From Dicyema japonicum (lineage: Eukaryota; Dicyemida; Rhombozoa; Dicyemidae), in contig RDEW01000018.1 of assembly GCA_011109175.1 (NCBI GenBank), positions 1,106,697 through 1,170,696 on the forward strand: DNA of 64,000 bases, in the 5' to 3' direction. The position numbers were made by a program, and so were the translations under genes. Positions 1-11,240 of this stretch are shown here, one piece after another; the first letter of the stretch is position 1, and each line of letters starts with the position of its first letter. The notes below the pieces were generated by a model. It searched no databases, was not told the DNA's origin, and saw nothing but the letters and a program-made list of their open reading frames with translations.

Positions 1-408
1 TATACGTGTTCTGGATCTTTGATCTACTCTTGAAACCATTGATCCGATCATTCACAATCCTGCTAATCGGTTCTAACAGCTTATTTTCGTCCTCCCTTAG
101 ACAGTCTTTCAGTTTCTTGTTTAAGGAGAGCTTAATGCAGCTCTCCTTAAATCAGCGGTCTCGATTGGGAGTGCGAGAAATAATTTTAGAATTCATGATT
201 ACTTGTACATATATGAAAATGATCTTTAAATAATATATGTCACCGTCGTTACGTTGAATTCAATCGAGTTTTTGCATTTTTATGTTTTGAAAATATAAAC
301 GATTTTAACTAAAAATTACACCATTTAACTAAGAAATATATGAATTATCCAGAAAACTAATTTTTATTTTGATTAGGTCTACGTACGGACGGTGACATTC
401 TTTATATT
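1..408. other. AT-rich stretch, no gene recognised
   Basis: I see no conserved protein, RNA or repeat here apart from short AT-rich runs. The next repeat begins near 409. Confidence 0.5.
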
Positions 409-650
409 GGGTCAATCGATGAGGAAATGTGAACAAAATAATAGGAATTTAGTATCATCTATCAAAATGAAAATAAATTCAATTTTGAAAATAAACTTCC
501 AAATTTTAATAAATTAGTAAATAGCTTCTGTGGTTGAAAAGTCAATTCCTTTCACGATATGAAGGAAATCCACTTGATCAGACATCCCTGTTATCTGGAT
601 CCCTTTTGTGTAATAAGCAAAATAATGACACGCCAAGGAAATCAATTTGA
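409..650. repeat. Dispersed repeat, uninterrupted copy (empty site)
   Basis: Bases about 420-545 match 2762-2885, and about 530-650 match 4092-4185, at roughly 80-85 percent by eye. This copy is continuous, while the second copy is split by the R4-like fragment at 2890-4085. It therefore reads as the empty counterpart of that insertion. It lies just upstream of the galactosyltransferase gene, so it may also hold that gene's 5' flank. Confidence 0.65.
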
Positions 651-710
651 GTCCTAAAATCCACGATGTATAAGCTGCGGAAATATCATTAAATAATATA
701 TATTATTGTT

Positions 711-1727
711 ATGCCGTTCCAATTTTATATTCTCACGAAATCACGATTCACAATGATAGATTTAATGAAAAAACGTATAGTAGCAGTCATTGCAGTACAT
801 ATTTTTGAAGTTTTAGCTCAGGTGATTTTACTACTCATTATCCTGGTCTTCAAGATGTACTCTATAGATACTTTGATGGAGAAAAACACAAATATTTTGA
901 TAGTGGTAATCTCGGGTAAACTTAATTTATCTATTAGATCCTAAAAATCAAGAAAGAAGGCAGGTGATTAGAGAAACGTGGGGTAATAAGAAAACAATAA
1001 AGGCATTTAATGCAACGTTAGTATTTTTCATGGGACACTATAAAACTGGACGACCTTCTTATCTGGCTGAAGAATCAAAACTTCATGGAGATCTTATATT
1101 CGCAGACTTTTGCGAATCTTACTTCAATTTGAGCATCAAAAGCATTGAGGCTCTCCAGTTGCTTTTTATTAATAAAATAAGATGGGCTTCTTATAACTTT
1201 AAGAATTTTAATTTTTTTGTTAAAGTCGATGACGACGTCCTCTTCAACATTGAAGCATTGACATTAAGGATTTCTCAGTTTGGATTCCGCATCAAACAAG
1301 ATGGCCGTTTTTTGTTTGGGTTTTTGATGAAGAATAATAAGGCGATAAGGGAAAATTCAAAATGGTAATTTCAAGTTAAATTCTAAGGGCAATTTCCTAC
1401 GATGAGTATCTCTTAGATGATTATCCTCCATTTTGTTCTGGCACGTGCTATGTTTTGACAAGGACAGCAGTAGATACTATAGTTGAAGTTTGTAAAATTA
1501 AAAAATTAATACATTTGGAAGATATCGCAATTACAGGTAAAAATTAACTAAACTCTAAAGGAATTTGTCGTGAAGAAGCACATGTCATAAAATATAATGT
1601 CAATGGATTCATTATCACTCAGAATTCTGGGAACATTTGCCTCAGTAAAAACGCAGTCTCTCACCATCTTGATCAATCCCCTGATGAAATGAGAGAGTTT
1701 TACTATCAACAAAAAAACAATTGTTGA
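711..1727 (+). CDS. Beta-1,3-galactosyltransferase family protein, 4 exons
   Basis: A GT31 type glycosyltransferase, expected to be a Golgi type II membrane enzyme adding galactose or GlcNAc in beta-1,3 linkage. Exons 711-915, 938-1364, 1388-1536 and 1561-1727 join in phase (315 aa, stop TGA), with introns of 22, 23 and 24 nt, all GT-AG. After splicing the family signatures are in order: an N-terminal signal anchor (IFEVLAQVILLLIILVF), QERRQVIRETWG, the metal-binding DxD motif in VKVDDDVLFN, YPPFCSGTCYVL, and an acidic segment HLEDIAITG corresponding to the usual EDVxxG. A later Met (753) directly before a basic stretch and the anchor could be the real start. Close homology to the inverted copy at 61.6-62.7 kb begins near the start codon. 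Acceptor sugar cannot be read from sequence. Confidence 0.88.
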
Positions 1728-1789
1728 AAACTAATAAATGAGATTTTCCTTTTTATCATGCATTCCTCATTCGACGAATAAGGATGGGA

Positions 1790-2741
1790 ACAAGCTACCT
1801 TGCCCGTTCGCTTTGATGGACTCGGAATTTTCTCACCATCTGATTTACCACACCCGGCATATCAATCCTCATTGGACTCCAATCAGAATTTGATCATGAT
1901 GATTCTCCAGCTCCCATCAGAGTTGTCAAAGATCGAAGATTTGGTACACCCTAAAGTCAAACAACCCGAACAGAGAGACCTTTATGAGTCTGTCTGCGAG
2001 GATTAATACGAGAGGCTTTTGAAAATATCTAACCAACACCGACGAGCCTGTCTTTTAACTGCAAGATGCGAGTGGAGCGGGGCTTGGATCAATGCCCTAC
2101 CCATTGGAAACGTGGAAACTCATCTAGACAATGAAACGGTCCGCACCGGAGTCTCCATCAGACTTGGATTGAAAGTTTGTCAACCCCATGAGTGCCGATG
2201 CGGCCGGAAGGTCGACTGCTATGGACATCATGCCCTTTCTTGTCGAAAAAGCGCAGGTCGATTCGCTAGACACAAGGCTATAAATGAAGTGGTGAAGCGC
2301 GCCCTCGAGTTGGCGGGATACCCATCCATTCTAGAGCCAACGGGCTTGAGTAGGGATGATGGGAAGCGACCCGATGGAATTACTGTCTTCCCCTTCTCTC
2401 GGGGCAAATGCTTAATTCGGGATGCTGCCTGTACTGACAGCTTTTCCCAGTCGAAACTTTTGAGGTCGGCAATGAAAGCGGTAGAGGCCTCCCGTTTATA
2501 TGAAAACTCAAAAATATAGAAATACAGCAGCCTCCTAAACCGTTACCATTTACAGCCAGTGGTCGTCGAGACGAGCGGAGTCTTTGGCCCCAAGACGGTC
2601 TTTTTCCTTAGAGCACTTAGGTGTCTATTGACCAAAGCCTCGAGGGAGCGTCGGGAAACCGAGTGGCTATTCCAAAGGATATCCCTGGCAGTAGTCAGAG
2701 GTAACAGCCACTCGATCATATCCGCTGGACTCAGTAATTAA
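1790..2741 (+). pseudogene. REL-RT retroelement, 3' half, decayed
   Basis: C-terminal half of the reverse-transcriptase family seen in full at 6.9-9.6 kb. It starts in the segment after the RT core (LPVRFDGLGIFSPSDL). It continues through the Cys/His block CRCGRKVDCYGHHALSC, then KRPDG...LIRDAACTDSF, and ends VVETSGVFGPKTVFFL and LFQRISLAVVRGNSHSI. The frame is broken near 2004 (TAA) and 2518 (TAG). It differs clearly from the copies at 9 and 35 kb, so it is a separate subfamily. It starts only about 60 bp after the galactosyltransferase stop. Confidence 0.82.
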
Positions 2742-2754
2742 CTACTCATGATTA

Positions 2755-2889
2755 CTCAGTTATTTCTTTATGAACAAAAATAATAAGAATTTAATCACGT
2801 CTATCAAAATGGAAATAAATTTAATTTTGAAAATAAACTTCCACAATTTTATAAATTAGTAATTATCTTTGGTTGAAAAATCAATTCCT
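2755..2889. repeat. Left half of interrupted dispersed repeat
   Basis: This matches 409-545 and runs up to the left end of the R4-like fragment. Its last bases (ttggttgaaaaatcaattcc) recur at the other side of the insertion near 4094-4113 and are the candidate target-site duplication. Confidence 0.6.
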
Positions 2890-4085
2890 GAATAAAAAAA
2901 TCTTTTGTGGTGTAGGGCATGTTTGTTTTGAATAAACAATTTGAAACATATTCTACGGGCCTTCCTGCTGACATGGAAACTGAAAACACGGACGAAGTAG
3001 AATGGCTCGGGAACTGTATAATGTTCTGGAGATTACTTCGGATGCTGTTTTTAGCACAAAACCGCAAGCTCTGATAGCCATGGCTGATGTTGTAGAGTAG
3101 AGTGGGCCAGCGAGGTTGTCAGACTTTCTCGTCAGAGATTTAATCGTATTCCGAGGAATGGATAGTCCATTATAACGGATACTTTCAATGAAAAGTTTGA
3201 GACCTCGAAGTCTATCTCCGATATCAAAAAACTCTCAAGATTGTCATGTACAAAGAATTCTATCAAGAGTGATTCTTGTGGAGCTCTCTCACAGAATTAT
3301 GAAATATCCAATTTAAGAAATTATCTTGAGGAATTTAATTCCAAATTGGGAGAGTTCAAAGTCTTCTCGAACTAATCGGCTTGCCACTAAAAAGATTCCT
3401 TACAAAATTTTGGTTAAAAAGCTACTATTTGGAATGAATCTTGCAATTAAAGAAAATTTGAAATCCTATGAACTTGGATGAAATTTTAAAGAAGCTGAAG
3501 ACTCACTCAGTCCAATCAATAGTCACAACTGAGAATGTTGAGATCCGAGTCGATACGACGCTAATGACGGATTTCAAAGTACAGCATAATAAGCCGGACA
3601 TATTTTTTTATAAAAGGACAAGTGAGATTACTTTAGTAGAGGTTGGAATCATTTTTCAGGAGTTGCTGAAAGTGGTTAAAGTAGAAAAACTTCATAAATA
3701 GGACTTCCTCGCTGGAGAGTTGTCTCAAATATACAATGCGAAAATTAAAATTATTCCTATTGTTTTGGGAGAGAATTTTAAGTTCTACAAGTCATACATG
3801 GATGTTTTGTGTTAAAGAAAACTCTTGAAAGCATGTTAGTGGAGCACCGACATGAGATGAACTTTCAAGAGAGTGATGTTAGTGAGGTCATTCATTTCTT
3901 ACAATGAAAGTCTCTACAAAAAGTTGAGGATGACGGAATCGTGCCCATGGAACAACAATGCTGGAGTGAAGATCATATTGGTGATGGTGCTCAAGAGATT
4001 GCAGTTAGAGAGCCATGAATGGCTCAAAACGAAAGAGAATAAATTCATACAGCTAATCTTTAAATAGTTTAATTATGACTTTTAT
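2890..4085 (+). mobile_element. R4-like non-LTR element fragment with decayed endonuclease
   Basis: Recognisable part is 3468-3830: TLMTDFKVQHNKPDIFFY, EITLVEVGIIFQELL, VEKLHK and a downstream IIPIVLG. It parallels the endonuclease-like C-terminus of the element at 12.9-15.2 kb (NKPDIFVHDK...LIEVEIT). In the better copy the PD...E-x-E arrangement fits a PD-(D/E)XK restriction-like nuclease. Here the second acidic residue is Gly (EVG), and stops follow at about 3701 and 3814. 2890-3460 is presumably the rest of the element, but I cannot match it motif by motif. Flanks at both sides belong to one repeat, so this is a filled insertion site. Confidence 0.65.
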
Positions 4086-4195
4086 GTTTCTTCTTTGGTT
4101 GAAAAATTTTTTCCTCTCATGATTTGTATGAAAATGAGCTTGATCAGCCATCCCTATTTTCTGGCTCCCTTTTTGTAATCAACAAACTAACTGCG
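4086..4195. repeat. Right half of interrupted dispersed repeat
   Basis: This matches 530-650 of the empty copy, sharing gcttgatcag, catccct and ggctccctttttgtaat-type stretches with a few changes. The beginning repeats the end of the left half (ttggttgaaaaa). Confidence 0.6.
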
Positions 4196-4620
4196 AAATA
4201 ATCACAGCACATACTTTAAGGTCAAAGCGGAGCGAAACGGCTATTCTCATTGCTTATCATCCAGCTGGTCATCAATTTCAGTAATAGGATAGGCATTCAA
4301 CCAAGTAACCTTTGAATGACTGCTGGCAGTTTTGAGGCAGACAAGTTTTCTTTTATCTCCACAGCTCTCAAGGAAGACCTTATCAAAAACACATCTTAAA
4401 TGCGATTTACGATTAGTACTTCATCAGGAGTATTAAGAAATAAATCCTTCCATGCACCCATAGCTCCTGAGGGTAAAAGAGATACGTTTAAACCGGAATC
4501 CCTACATCCTAGGATGAACTGAATAGGTAAAATATGACTCAATTGAGTGTCCAAAGGTATAATAGGATATTTCCTACTGAACCAACAGGAAGTGCTGTTT
4601 AAATCCATTCATTTTTGTCA
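4195..4620 (-). pseudogene. REL-RT retroelement fragment
   Basis: Minus-strand reading gives KRKLVCLKTASSHSK, VTWLNAYPI and LDDKQ...RIAVSLRFDLKVC. This parallels the HRRACLLTARCEWSGAWINALP...LDNETVRTGVSIRLGLKVC region of the copy at 2.0 kb. The upstream 4396-4608 stretch is open but not recognisable by itself. Frame breaks are present. It is a short, old fragment of the family. Confidence 0.6.
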
Positions 4621-5329
4621 AAATGTATATTCAAAGTCATATTTACATGTGACTCAAGTTCACCATCAAGGAAAGATAGAAGATCTTCATAACAGTGTCA
4701 CCATCTGAAAATGATTTTGGGAAGCATGAGGCAGTTTTTGAAATCTAAAAGCCCAACGTGGTTGTCCAAAATGGTCAACTTGTTGAAAAAGCGTTATCTT
4801 GAATTTGCTGCCTAAAAGTCTTAAAACGTAATCTATGTCAATGCTTAACCCAGAATTTAATTTGCACAGAAAAGAAAGACTTGTGAAATAAAAAAATACA
4901 TAAAAATGACTATAAAAATATATTCCTAATTCTACAAGATAAAATTTATCCCATAAAACAATAATATGGGAATTTCGACACTTTCAGAAATTCTTAAAAA
5001 AAGTGAAAATGGGTAAACTGAGTTTATCATTCGCTTGTTTAATGGATTTTAGAAAATTGAAACTATATTCCTTCCAAAAACACAACTGTTCATCTTCTAC
5101 CAATGGATTTAGCCATAATCAAGAACTTTAAGCCATAATCAAAAACTTAAACAGGAAGCCTTGGTTGTTTCTCAACTTACCCGTTTCTGAAAGGTGACTA
5201 GGGATGGATATGATGTCTGATGCATATGCCGCGTGATCTTCCGCCTTAGAGTTTATACGCTCGATCTGCTCGTGTGCTTGTCCCTGAGTTCTTTTTTATG
5301 ATAGGTTTTAAAACGTTTCATTTCTGAAG
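4621..5329. other. No gene recognised
   Basis: Mostly AT-rich intergenic sequence. The right end may be the 5170-5330 extension of the LINE fragment that follows. Confidence 0.4.
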
Positions 5330-5485
5330 ACCCTTTGTTAACACTTCCTCCGTGTGACTGGAGAACGTTATAAGAGTCGAATGTCACTCCAAAGATCTTC
5401 TGGATTCGCGTATAAGGAATGGCTGTGGTTTTAGATAGCCGGAAATCGAAAGCTGTGTCTAAAAATACTAAAAGATCGTTCTCTC
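5170..5485 (-). mobile_element. LINE (Jockey/CR1-like) fragment after the RT core
   Basis: Minus strand reads AFDFRLSKTTAIPYTRIQ and KIFGVTFDSYNVL. This is the 'I-P...KILGVTFD' segment that follows the reverse transcriptase in Jockey/CR1-type elements. No complete ORF remains. Confidence 0.55.
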
Positions 5486-5829
5486 ACCTTTTTTGTATTA
5501 AAATGCTCTTGGGAGTGGTTGAAAGAAGTACTGACTCTAACTACTCACAATTACATATTTGACCATTTCTCGTGAATATTATTGGTCAGTTTTACTTGGT
5601 GGGACATCTCATGGGATTTGGCTTTACCACATTCGGCCTCAAAGCTTTAAACGAGTGCATTCACGGCAGGGAGATCATGGATTCACTTCCAGGGAACACT
5701 TTATGTGAGTTCACTCACAATCGCACGTACATGTTCCTTTTGTGATTGGAAGTTCATGGTCACGTGGTTTTCATCTTGGTTGTTGCCATCATCTCCATTA
5801 TATATTCCTCAAAGTTTAGCTTTGACGTA

Positions 5830-6000
5830 GTCTAATAAGTCCTGGACCAATTCCTGATGGTTCCGGGCTCGAGTCTCGCTGCTGTCCATTTTGGCCAAAA
5901 GTTCTACGATGCCCATGGGATTGAAGACTGACGCCGTAATCAGATACCTCACAGTGGAACCAGATTATGTACATCCCTCTAACGATTAGATACCTCGAAT
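5830..6000 (+). mobile_element. tRNA-derived SINE, copy A
   Basis: Carries a pol III B-box-like core (gggctcgagtctcgctgctg, from 5864) and the family body with gatgcccatgggattgaag and an aatcag...gtggaaccagatt segment. It forms an inverted pair with the copy at 6055-6300. The 3' part of the family is lost. Confidence 0.6.
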
Positions 6001-6054
6001 ATTTTTTGCTCAAATAAAGTATGCATTCGGAGATAAGTGACTGACGTCAAAACT

Positions 6055-6300
6055 TAATTATCCCTTCCCCAACGATAGTAATGTTTCTTCTTCTTGTGTG
6101 AGAGTCTTTGAGACAATTTGGTTCCGCAGTGATGAATCGCTGATTACGACGTCAGTCTTCAATCCCATGGGCATCGTAGAACCTTCAACCGAAGTGGACA
6201 GCAGCGTGATTAGAACCCGGAACCTTCGACCGAAATGGATAGAAGCGAGAATCGGACCCGGAACCATCAGTAATTAGTCCTGCATTTATTACACTACGTC
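6055..6300 (-). mobile_element. tRNA-derived SINE, copy B, duplicated head
   Basis: On the minus strand it has B-box-like ggttccgggtccgattctcg (around 6246-6265), a second similar head (ggttctaatcac-type, around 6200-6225), then the same gatgcccatgggattgaag block. It ends with tcactgcggaaccaaattgtct and a cacaagaagaagaaac segment shared with the copy at 63.6 kb. Confidence 0.65.
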
Positions 6301-6911
6301 ATAACTAGGGCAGTTTTTTATGGCAACTACAATTTCTAAAAATGGGATCCGATACAGTTCAACAGCGTCAGTGATCTGCTTCCAAGATAAACAAACACAT
6401 GTTATTCAGAACACTTTGCTAAGTACGGCAAAGTTTATCAGCTTATAGGGATCAGACTCAGAAATTTAGGAGCCCCAATTAACAATTAAATTTTAAATTT
6501 AGTTCTTAAATATTTAGTTCTTTTAATGTAAATTGTGATTTCGATCCTGGAATTACAAGGAATAGTGTTCTTACACGTGTTTAATATTTTATTTTTTATT
6601 AAAATAATTAATTAGAAGTAAAATGACCTTTATGGAAACTAAAACCGATTATGGCATTTAAAAACAAAAATGGCAAAATCGCATCTATAACTTCGTAAAG
6701 ATAAAACATTTTTAATTAATTTTATATAATTTAACTTATTAATAAACCCTTTCTTTACAAATGGCATTTTATGGCAAAAATGGCACTAGTCATAACTAAA
6801 CTAACAATGATTTATTAAAAATGTATATAAAAGTTGATTTTTTTTAGAAATAAATTAAAGATTAATAAATAAGAATTTATAAATAATTTAAAAGACAATA
6901 AATTAATAAAA
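6301..6911. other. AT-rich 5' flank of REL-RT copy
   Basis: Low-complexity AT sequence with several loose repeats of 'aaaatggca'. No coding sequence recognised. Confidence 0.5.
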
Positions 6912-9665
6912 TCACGCTGCTTGCATTGAACCGTTTGACCCTACTTTTGTAGCAGATCCTGATGAAGCTCTGAAACTGGTCTCTCGGACGCGCTCGGACG
7001 TGACCATTCCTGTGAAGATCCCCAAAGGTGCGAGAACTGCTGTTGCCGAGGCTCTGATCTCCACCATCAAGGATGTTTTGAAGCCTGACGCCGTTTCTTC
7101 GGAATGGGTCAAATTTTTCCTTTTCCCGTCACTCACTCTTGGGATCAGAAGACCAACGGAAGCATCCACTTCTCTCGCAACGAATATCAAAAAGAGAGTT
7201 AGACTGTTTCTAAATGAACATAAAATGTCACTTACTGCTTTAAAATCAACTCAAATTGCACCCCGGAGTTCAAAGCGTCCGAAAACGGAGGAACTTCGCT
7301 TAATAAAGAAACTAATCAGGATGAAACTTATGGAAGGCGATATTCGCGGTGCTGTACGGCTATTAGTTTGTGATCCTGGGACACTTAAAAACACCCTGAA
7401 ACGCTCATGTCTTTACGAGAAAAACACCCCGGATCCCCCGAAGACTTGAGAACTATAAAACCTTTCCACGAGGAACAATTGCTCGCCTCTAACGAAGATA
7501 TAATCACCTCCCTGCGTTCATTTCGTCCTAGTAGTGGAGGTGGTATTGATGGCTTGAGACCCGGTCACCTACGTGATCTCACAGCTCCAATGATGGGATC
7601 TGTCGGAAAGGATCTTTCGAATGTTATTTGCGAACTGATCAACAAAATTCTTTCTGGATGTTTGTCTCCTTTCGGTCGAGATATGTTATTTTCTGCTAAT
7701 CTTGTTGCTCTCCGAAAGCCTGACGGCGGTGTCAGACCGATTGCTATTGGAAACGTGTTCAGGAGACTTGCAGCTAAAGTCGCTTGCTTTTCTGGGGTTC
7801 AAAGATTACTTCCTATTTTCAGTCCTATACAGATGGGCGTTGGAGTTCGTGGCGGTGCAGAGGCTTGTGTCCACGCAGTGAGGAGTTTTTTCACGTCGTC
7901 GTCCGAATGCAAAGAGGACGTTGTTGTCTGCAAAGTAGATCTTAAGAACGCATTTAATTCCATAAGGAGAGATCATTTATTGGAGTTATGCCAAAAAAAT
8001 TTACCACATATTTGGGAGATTGTTCGCCTTTCATATTCTAATCCATCATCATTGGTTTTCCACGATGCCATCATTAAATCACGAACTGGTGTTCAACAAG
8101 GCGACCCACTTGGACCTCTTCTCTTTGCTTTGGGGATCCAGGAGTAGCCGCATGCTTAAAATCACCTTTAAATTTATGGTATTTGGATGACGGAATCATT
8201 GGTGGACATCCAGATACAGTTTTGGAGGACGTGCGTCGTTTGATATCTGAATTCGAAGCGATTGGCCTTTCTGTCAACAAGGCCAAATGTGAATTAATCA
8301 AGATCAATTTGAGTCCCGATCTGACTACTTTCTACAATGACCAGTTTAAATACACTCTCGAAAATTATGCATCGGTTCCAGTTGGGGAGTCTCTGTTCCT
8401 CGGTTCTCCTATATTCGAAGACCAAATTGTGGACGTGTTTAAAGAAAGGACAATAGAGCTCGGTACTTTTGAGACCCGTTTGCGGCATGTTGACAACCAT
8501 ATTGCCCTCTTCCTATTGAGAAACTGCTTGTCCATTCCAAGATTAAACTATTTACTAAGGACTGCACCATGTTATAAGTGTGATTCCCTTTTAATGGAAT
8601 ACTCTGATTGCCTCAAAAGATGTACTGAATTCGTACTTAACGTTTCTCTTGACACCCTGGATGGATACAGACTCAATTACCGATATCATTGGGTGGAATC
8701 GGTCTTACTACTCCCTGCCAAATTGCTGGCCCGGCGTATTTTGCCTCAAAACTTTCATGCAAAAACCAAGTGGACTCAATTCTTTCAAAGCTTCCATCTC
8801 GGAAACTGTCCAATGACTTGGTTGAATACATGGACGTGTGGCGAGTGAAGGGCTTAGCGAGCCGCGTAACCAGACCAACAATCGTCTTGGATGATCCATA
8901 GATGGAATGCTCTGGCATCCAACCTAGTCAGCCGGCTCTCTGGACATCGCCTGGATTGTTTCCAAAATTCGAGGGAGGCGGTTGATGGATCTTGGCTTGG
9001 GGTTTACCCATGTCAAGAAGTTGGTGGATTGTTGGATGATGACTCACTTCGTACAGCTGTATGTCTACACCTCGGATTGCCTGTTTGCACCAAATCGAAG
9101 TGCAAATGTGGCTGTCTATCGGACGAACTGGGTCTCCACCTCCTCTCATGCCGGAGCGGAATTGGCAGATCTTCTCGACATTCGGCAATGAACGGCATCA
9201 TTAAGAGGGCATTAGAATCGGCTGGATTCCGTTGCCGGATCGAACCGACTGGTCTATTTGACAACGGAAGACGCCCTGACGGCATGACCTCCTTTCCTTT
9301 TGAGCGAGGGCGAAACCTTGTATGGGATGTGACCTGTGTCTGCTCTTTCGCCCCAAGCAAAAAAAATATTCACCGGGCAGACCTTCTTCTCAAGCAGAGG
9401 AAGTAAAAATGCTAAATATCGGATATCAGCGACAGGTACATTTTCGCACCTGTCGCGATTGAAACTTCGGGGAACTTTGGCCCTAAAACGCTGAAGTTCC
9501 TGAACCATTTGGAAAACTACTAACTGACAAAACTGGTGATCTTCGTGAGACGAGATGGCTCAAGGAGAGGCTCTCGTTGGCTGTTGTCCGTGGGAATAGC
9601 TTGTGCATCTCCCAACAGCTGAATTAAAATTAACTATTCTTTTTCCAATAAAATTTAAAATAAAA
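6912..9665 (+). mobile_element. REL-RT retroelement, nearly full length, frame-broken
   Basis: One-ORF reverse transcriptase element of a family I know from many invertebrate genomes. The N-terminal region has IPVKIPKGARTAVAEAL. The RT core shows SSGGGIDGLRPGHLRDL, RKPDGGVRPIAIGNVFRRLA, VDLKNAFNSIRRD, GVQQGDPLGPLLFALG and the catalytic box YLDDGIIGG. The C-terminal domain has CKCGCLSDELGLHLLSC, RRPDG...LVWDVT (possibly PD-(D/E)XK-like) and VAIETSGNFGPKTLKFL. The tail reads RETRWLKERLSLAVVRGNS and is followed by a short 3' UTR and an A-rich end (9645-9680). Single-base frame breaks lie near 7400, 8140, 8690, 8900 and 9400, so this copy is inactive as assembled. No upstream ORF is visible. Confidence 0.88.
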
Positions 9666-9680
9666 AAAAAAAAAAAAATT

Positions 9681-10305
9681 AATTTAATTAATGACAGCTT
9701 GTTTTGTCTATTAATTCGTTTTGGCAATACTTGTAAATGGAAGAAGATGAGGCAATAAAGTCGACTGAATTGCTGTCATATAAAGTTAAGTAGCCTTATT
9801 ATTTTAGGTTACTTCTCCAATCACTCTCTCATCTGTTGCCGCCATGCATGGACCACTCCTCAGAGAATAGCTCACTTAAACCGAATTACTTCGACTTATG
9901 TCTTCCCCGGACAGACTCTCATTATCAGAAAGCCATGTTCTATCACCCAAGAATCCCAAAAAGTGGACCAACCAGATAACCATGCTGTGAGACACTCTAT
10001 GCACATCAAGGATCCGATCCTCTTCGAATCAAAGGCTAGACACATTACTGCAGACCTGGTTGGGTTTAACACTAACATTGGGCTGTGCCGCTGGGAATTT
10101 AATTGTTACAGTGAATAATATGTATTTCGACGCAGAATTGGATGACGTTCATGCTTGAATCACGGAGTTGAGATATTTCACATTGAAGAAGCTGTTTCCA
10201 ACCTCGTTTCCCTCTCTTCTTTTTCAAATTTACCTGAAGGTACGTTATTATTATGCGAGATTAGCCATCAGGGGTTATCACTTCATCACATAATGTATAT
10301 TTTAG
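9681..10305. other. No gene recognised
   Basis: I see no conserved protein. The right end may contain 5' exons of the TLDc gene that I cannot identify. Confidence 0.4.
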
Positions 10306-11236
10306 TATTTATGTAGGATATTACTTCCCCCGTGTTGGATCCACCCGGTATATTCGGTCTCTTACCTTTAGCAGAGCTAATATATATTCGGCTCAGATTT
10401 ATGGGTACTGACGCTTCCGTGGCAAACGAATTTTGGCTTGAGATTAACCTCCCAATGTATTTTTTTGTTTAATTTCAGAGGATTTGAGTTTCAGAGACAT
10501 CTGCTTTTGTCGGCAAACTCTTCGACCTCAGTTGCCCCACAAAGTCACTGAAGACTATCAGAGTTGGTTCTAAAACGACGAGTCTCTTTAAAAATGAGTC
10601 CGCGATATCCGATTACTATTACACTGACGTCGTCTCTGCCTCCTCATTCGAAAGAGCACAAATAAATAAGGTCATTTTATGCTATAATGTAGATTTTTAT
10701 TCACGTGCCTCCTCGTGTTTGTTGTGAGAATTGGAAGGTGATCTTTTCTACTCATAATGATGGATATTCCCTTATGCGACTGATCAGGGCTTACGGAGAG
10801 TTTGAGTGCCCTTCTCTACTTGTAATCCAGGACACTCATAATAAGGTACCTTTAATGGGAGAATGTGGGTCTTTGGAATTTATCTGTCTCACCCTCTGAG
10901 ACCATGTAAGTCGTTTTATGGTACGGGAGAGACTTATTTGTTTAGCTTTCATCCAACTTTTAGGGTTTATTAGTGTTATTGTAGATCTTCCGATGGTCAG
11001 GGGGAATTATTATTTCATTAAGTGCAGTAACGATGAACTCATATTTGGAATGTCAGAGTGGGTTGTTTGTTGGAATTGGTAGTGGGTTCTACGGACTGTG
11101 GATTGACAATGATCTTTGTAATGGGACTACGATACCTTGCAGGACTTTTGACAGTGAATGTCTCACGGTTTCTTCTGATTTTGTCATCAAAAACCTTGAG
11201 ATATGGAGTTTCTCTTCTATGCGTGATTACTTTTAG
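10305..11236 (+). CDS. TLDc-domain protein, OXR1/NCOA7 type
   Basis: The C-terminal half is a clear TLDc domain, found in oxidation-resistance proteins that interact with the V-ATPase. Readable segments in order: PLAELIYIRLRF and VANEFWLEINLP (10350-10456), the linker before the TLDc domain; HVPPRVCCENWKVIFSTHND and CPSLLVIQDTHNK (10700-10850); SHPL, FYGTGETYLFSFHPTFR; IFRWSGG; NYYFIKCSND; GFYGLWIDNDLCNGTT; and VIKNLEIWSF before the stop at 11236. Phase-consistent micro-introns are 10671-10692 (22 nt), 10965-10984 (20 nt) and 11058-11082 (25 nt); 10457-10478 is probable. The joins near 10850 and in the G-run near 11003 need a one-base correction. The N-terminus is not identified. Confidence 0.82.
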
Positions 11237-11240
11237 CTTT

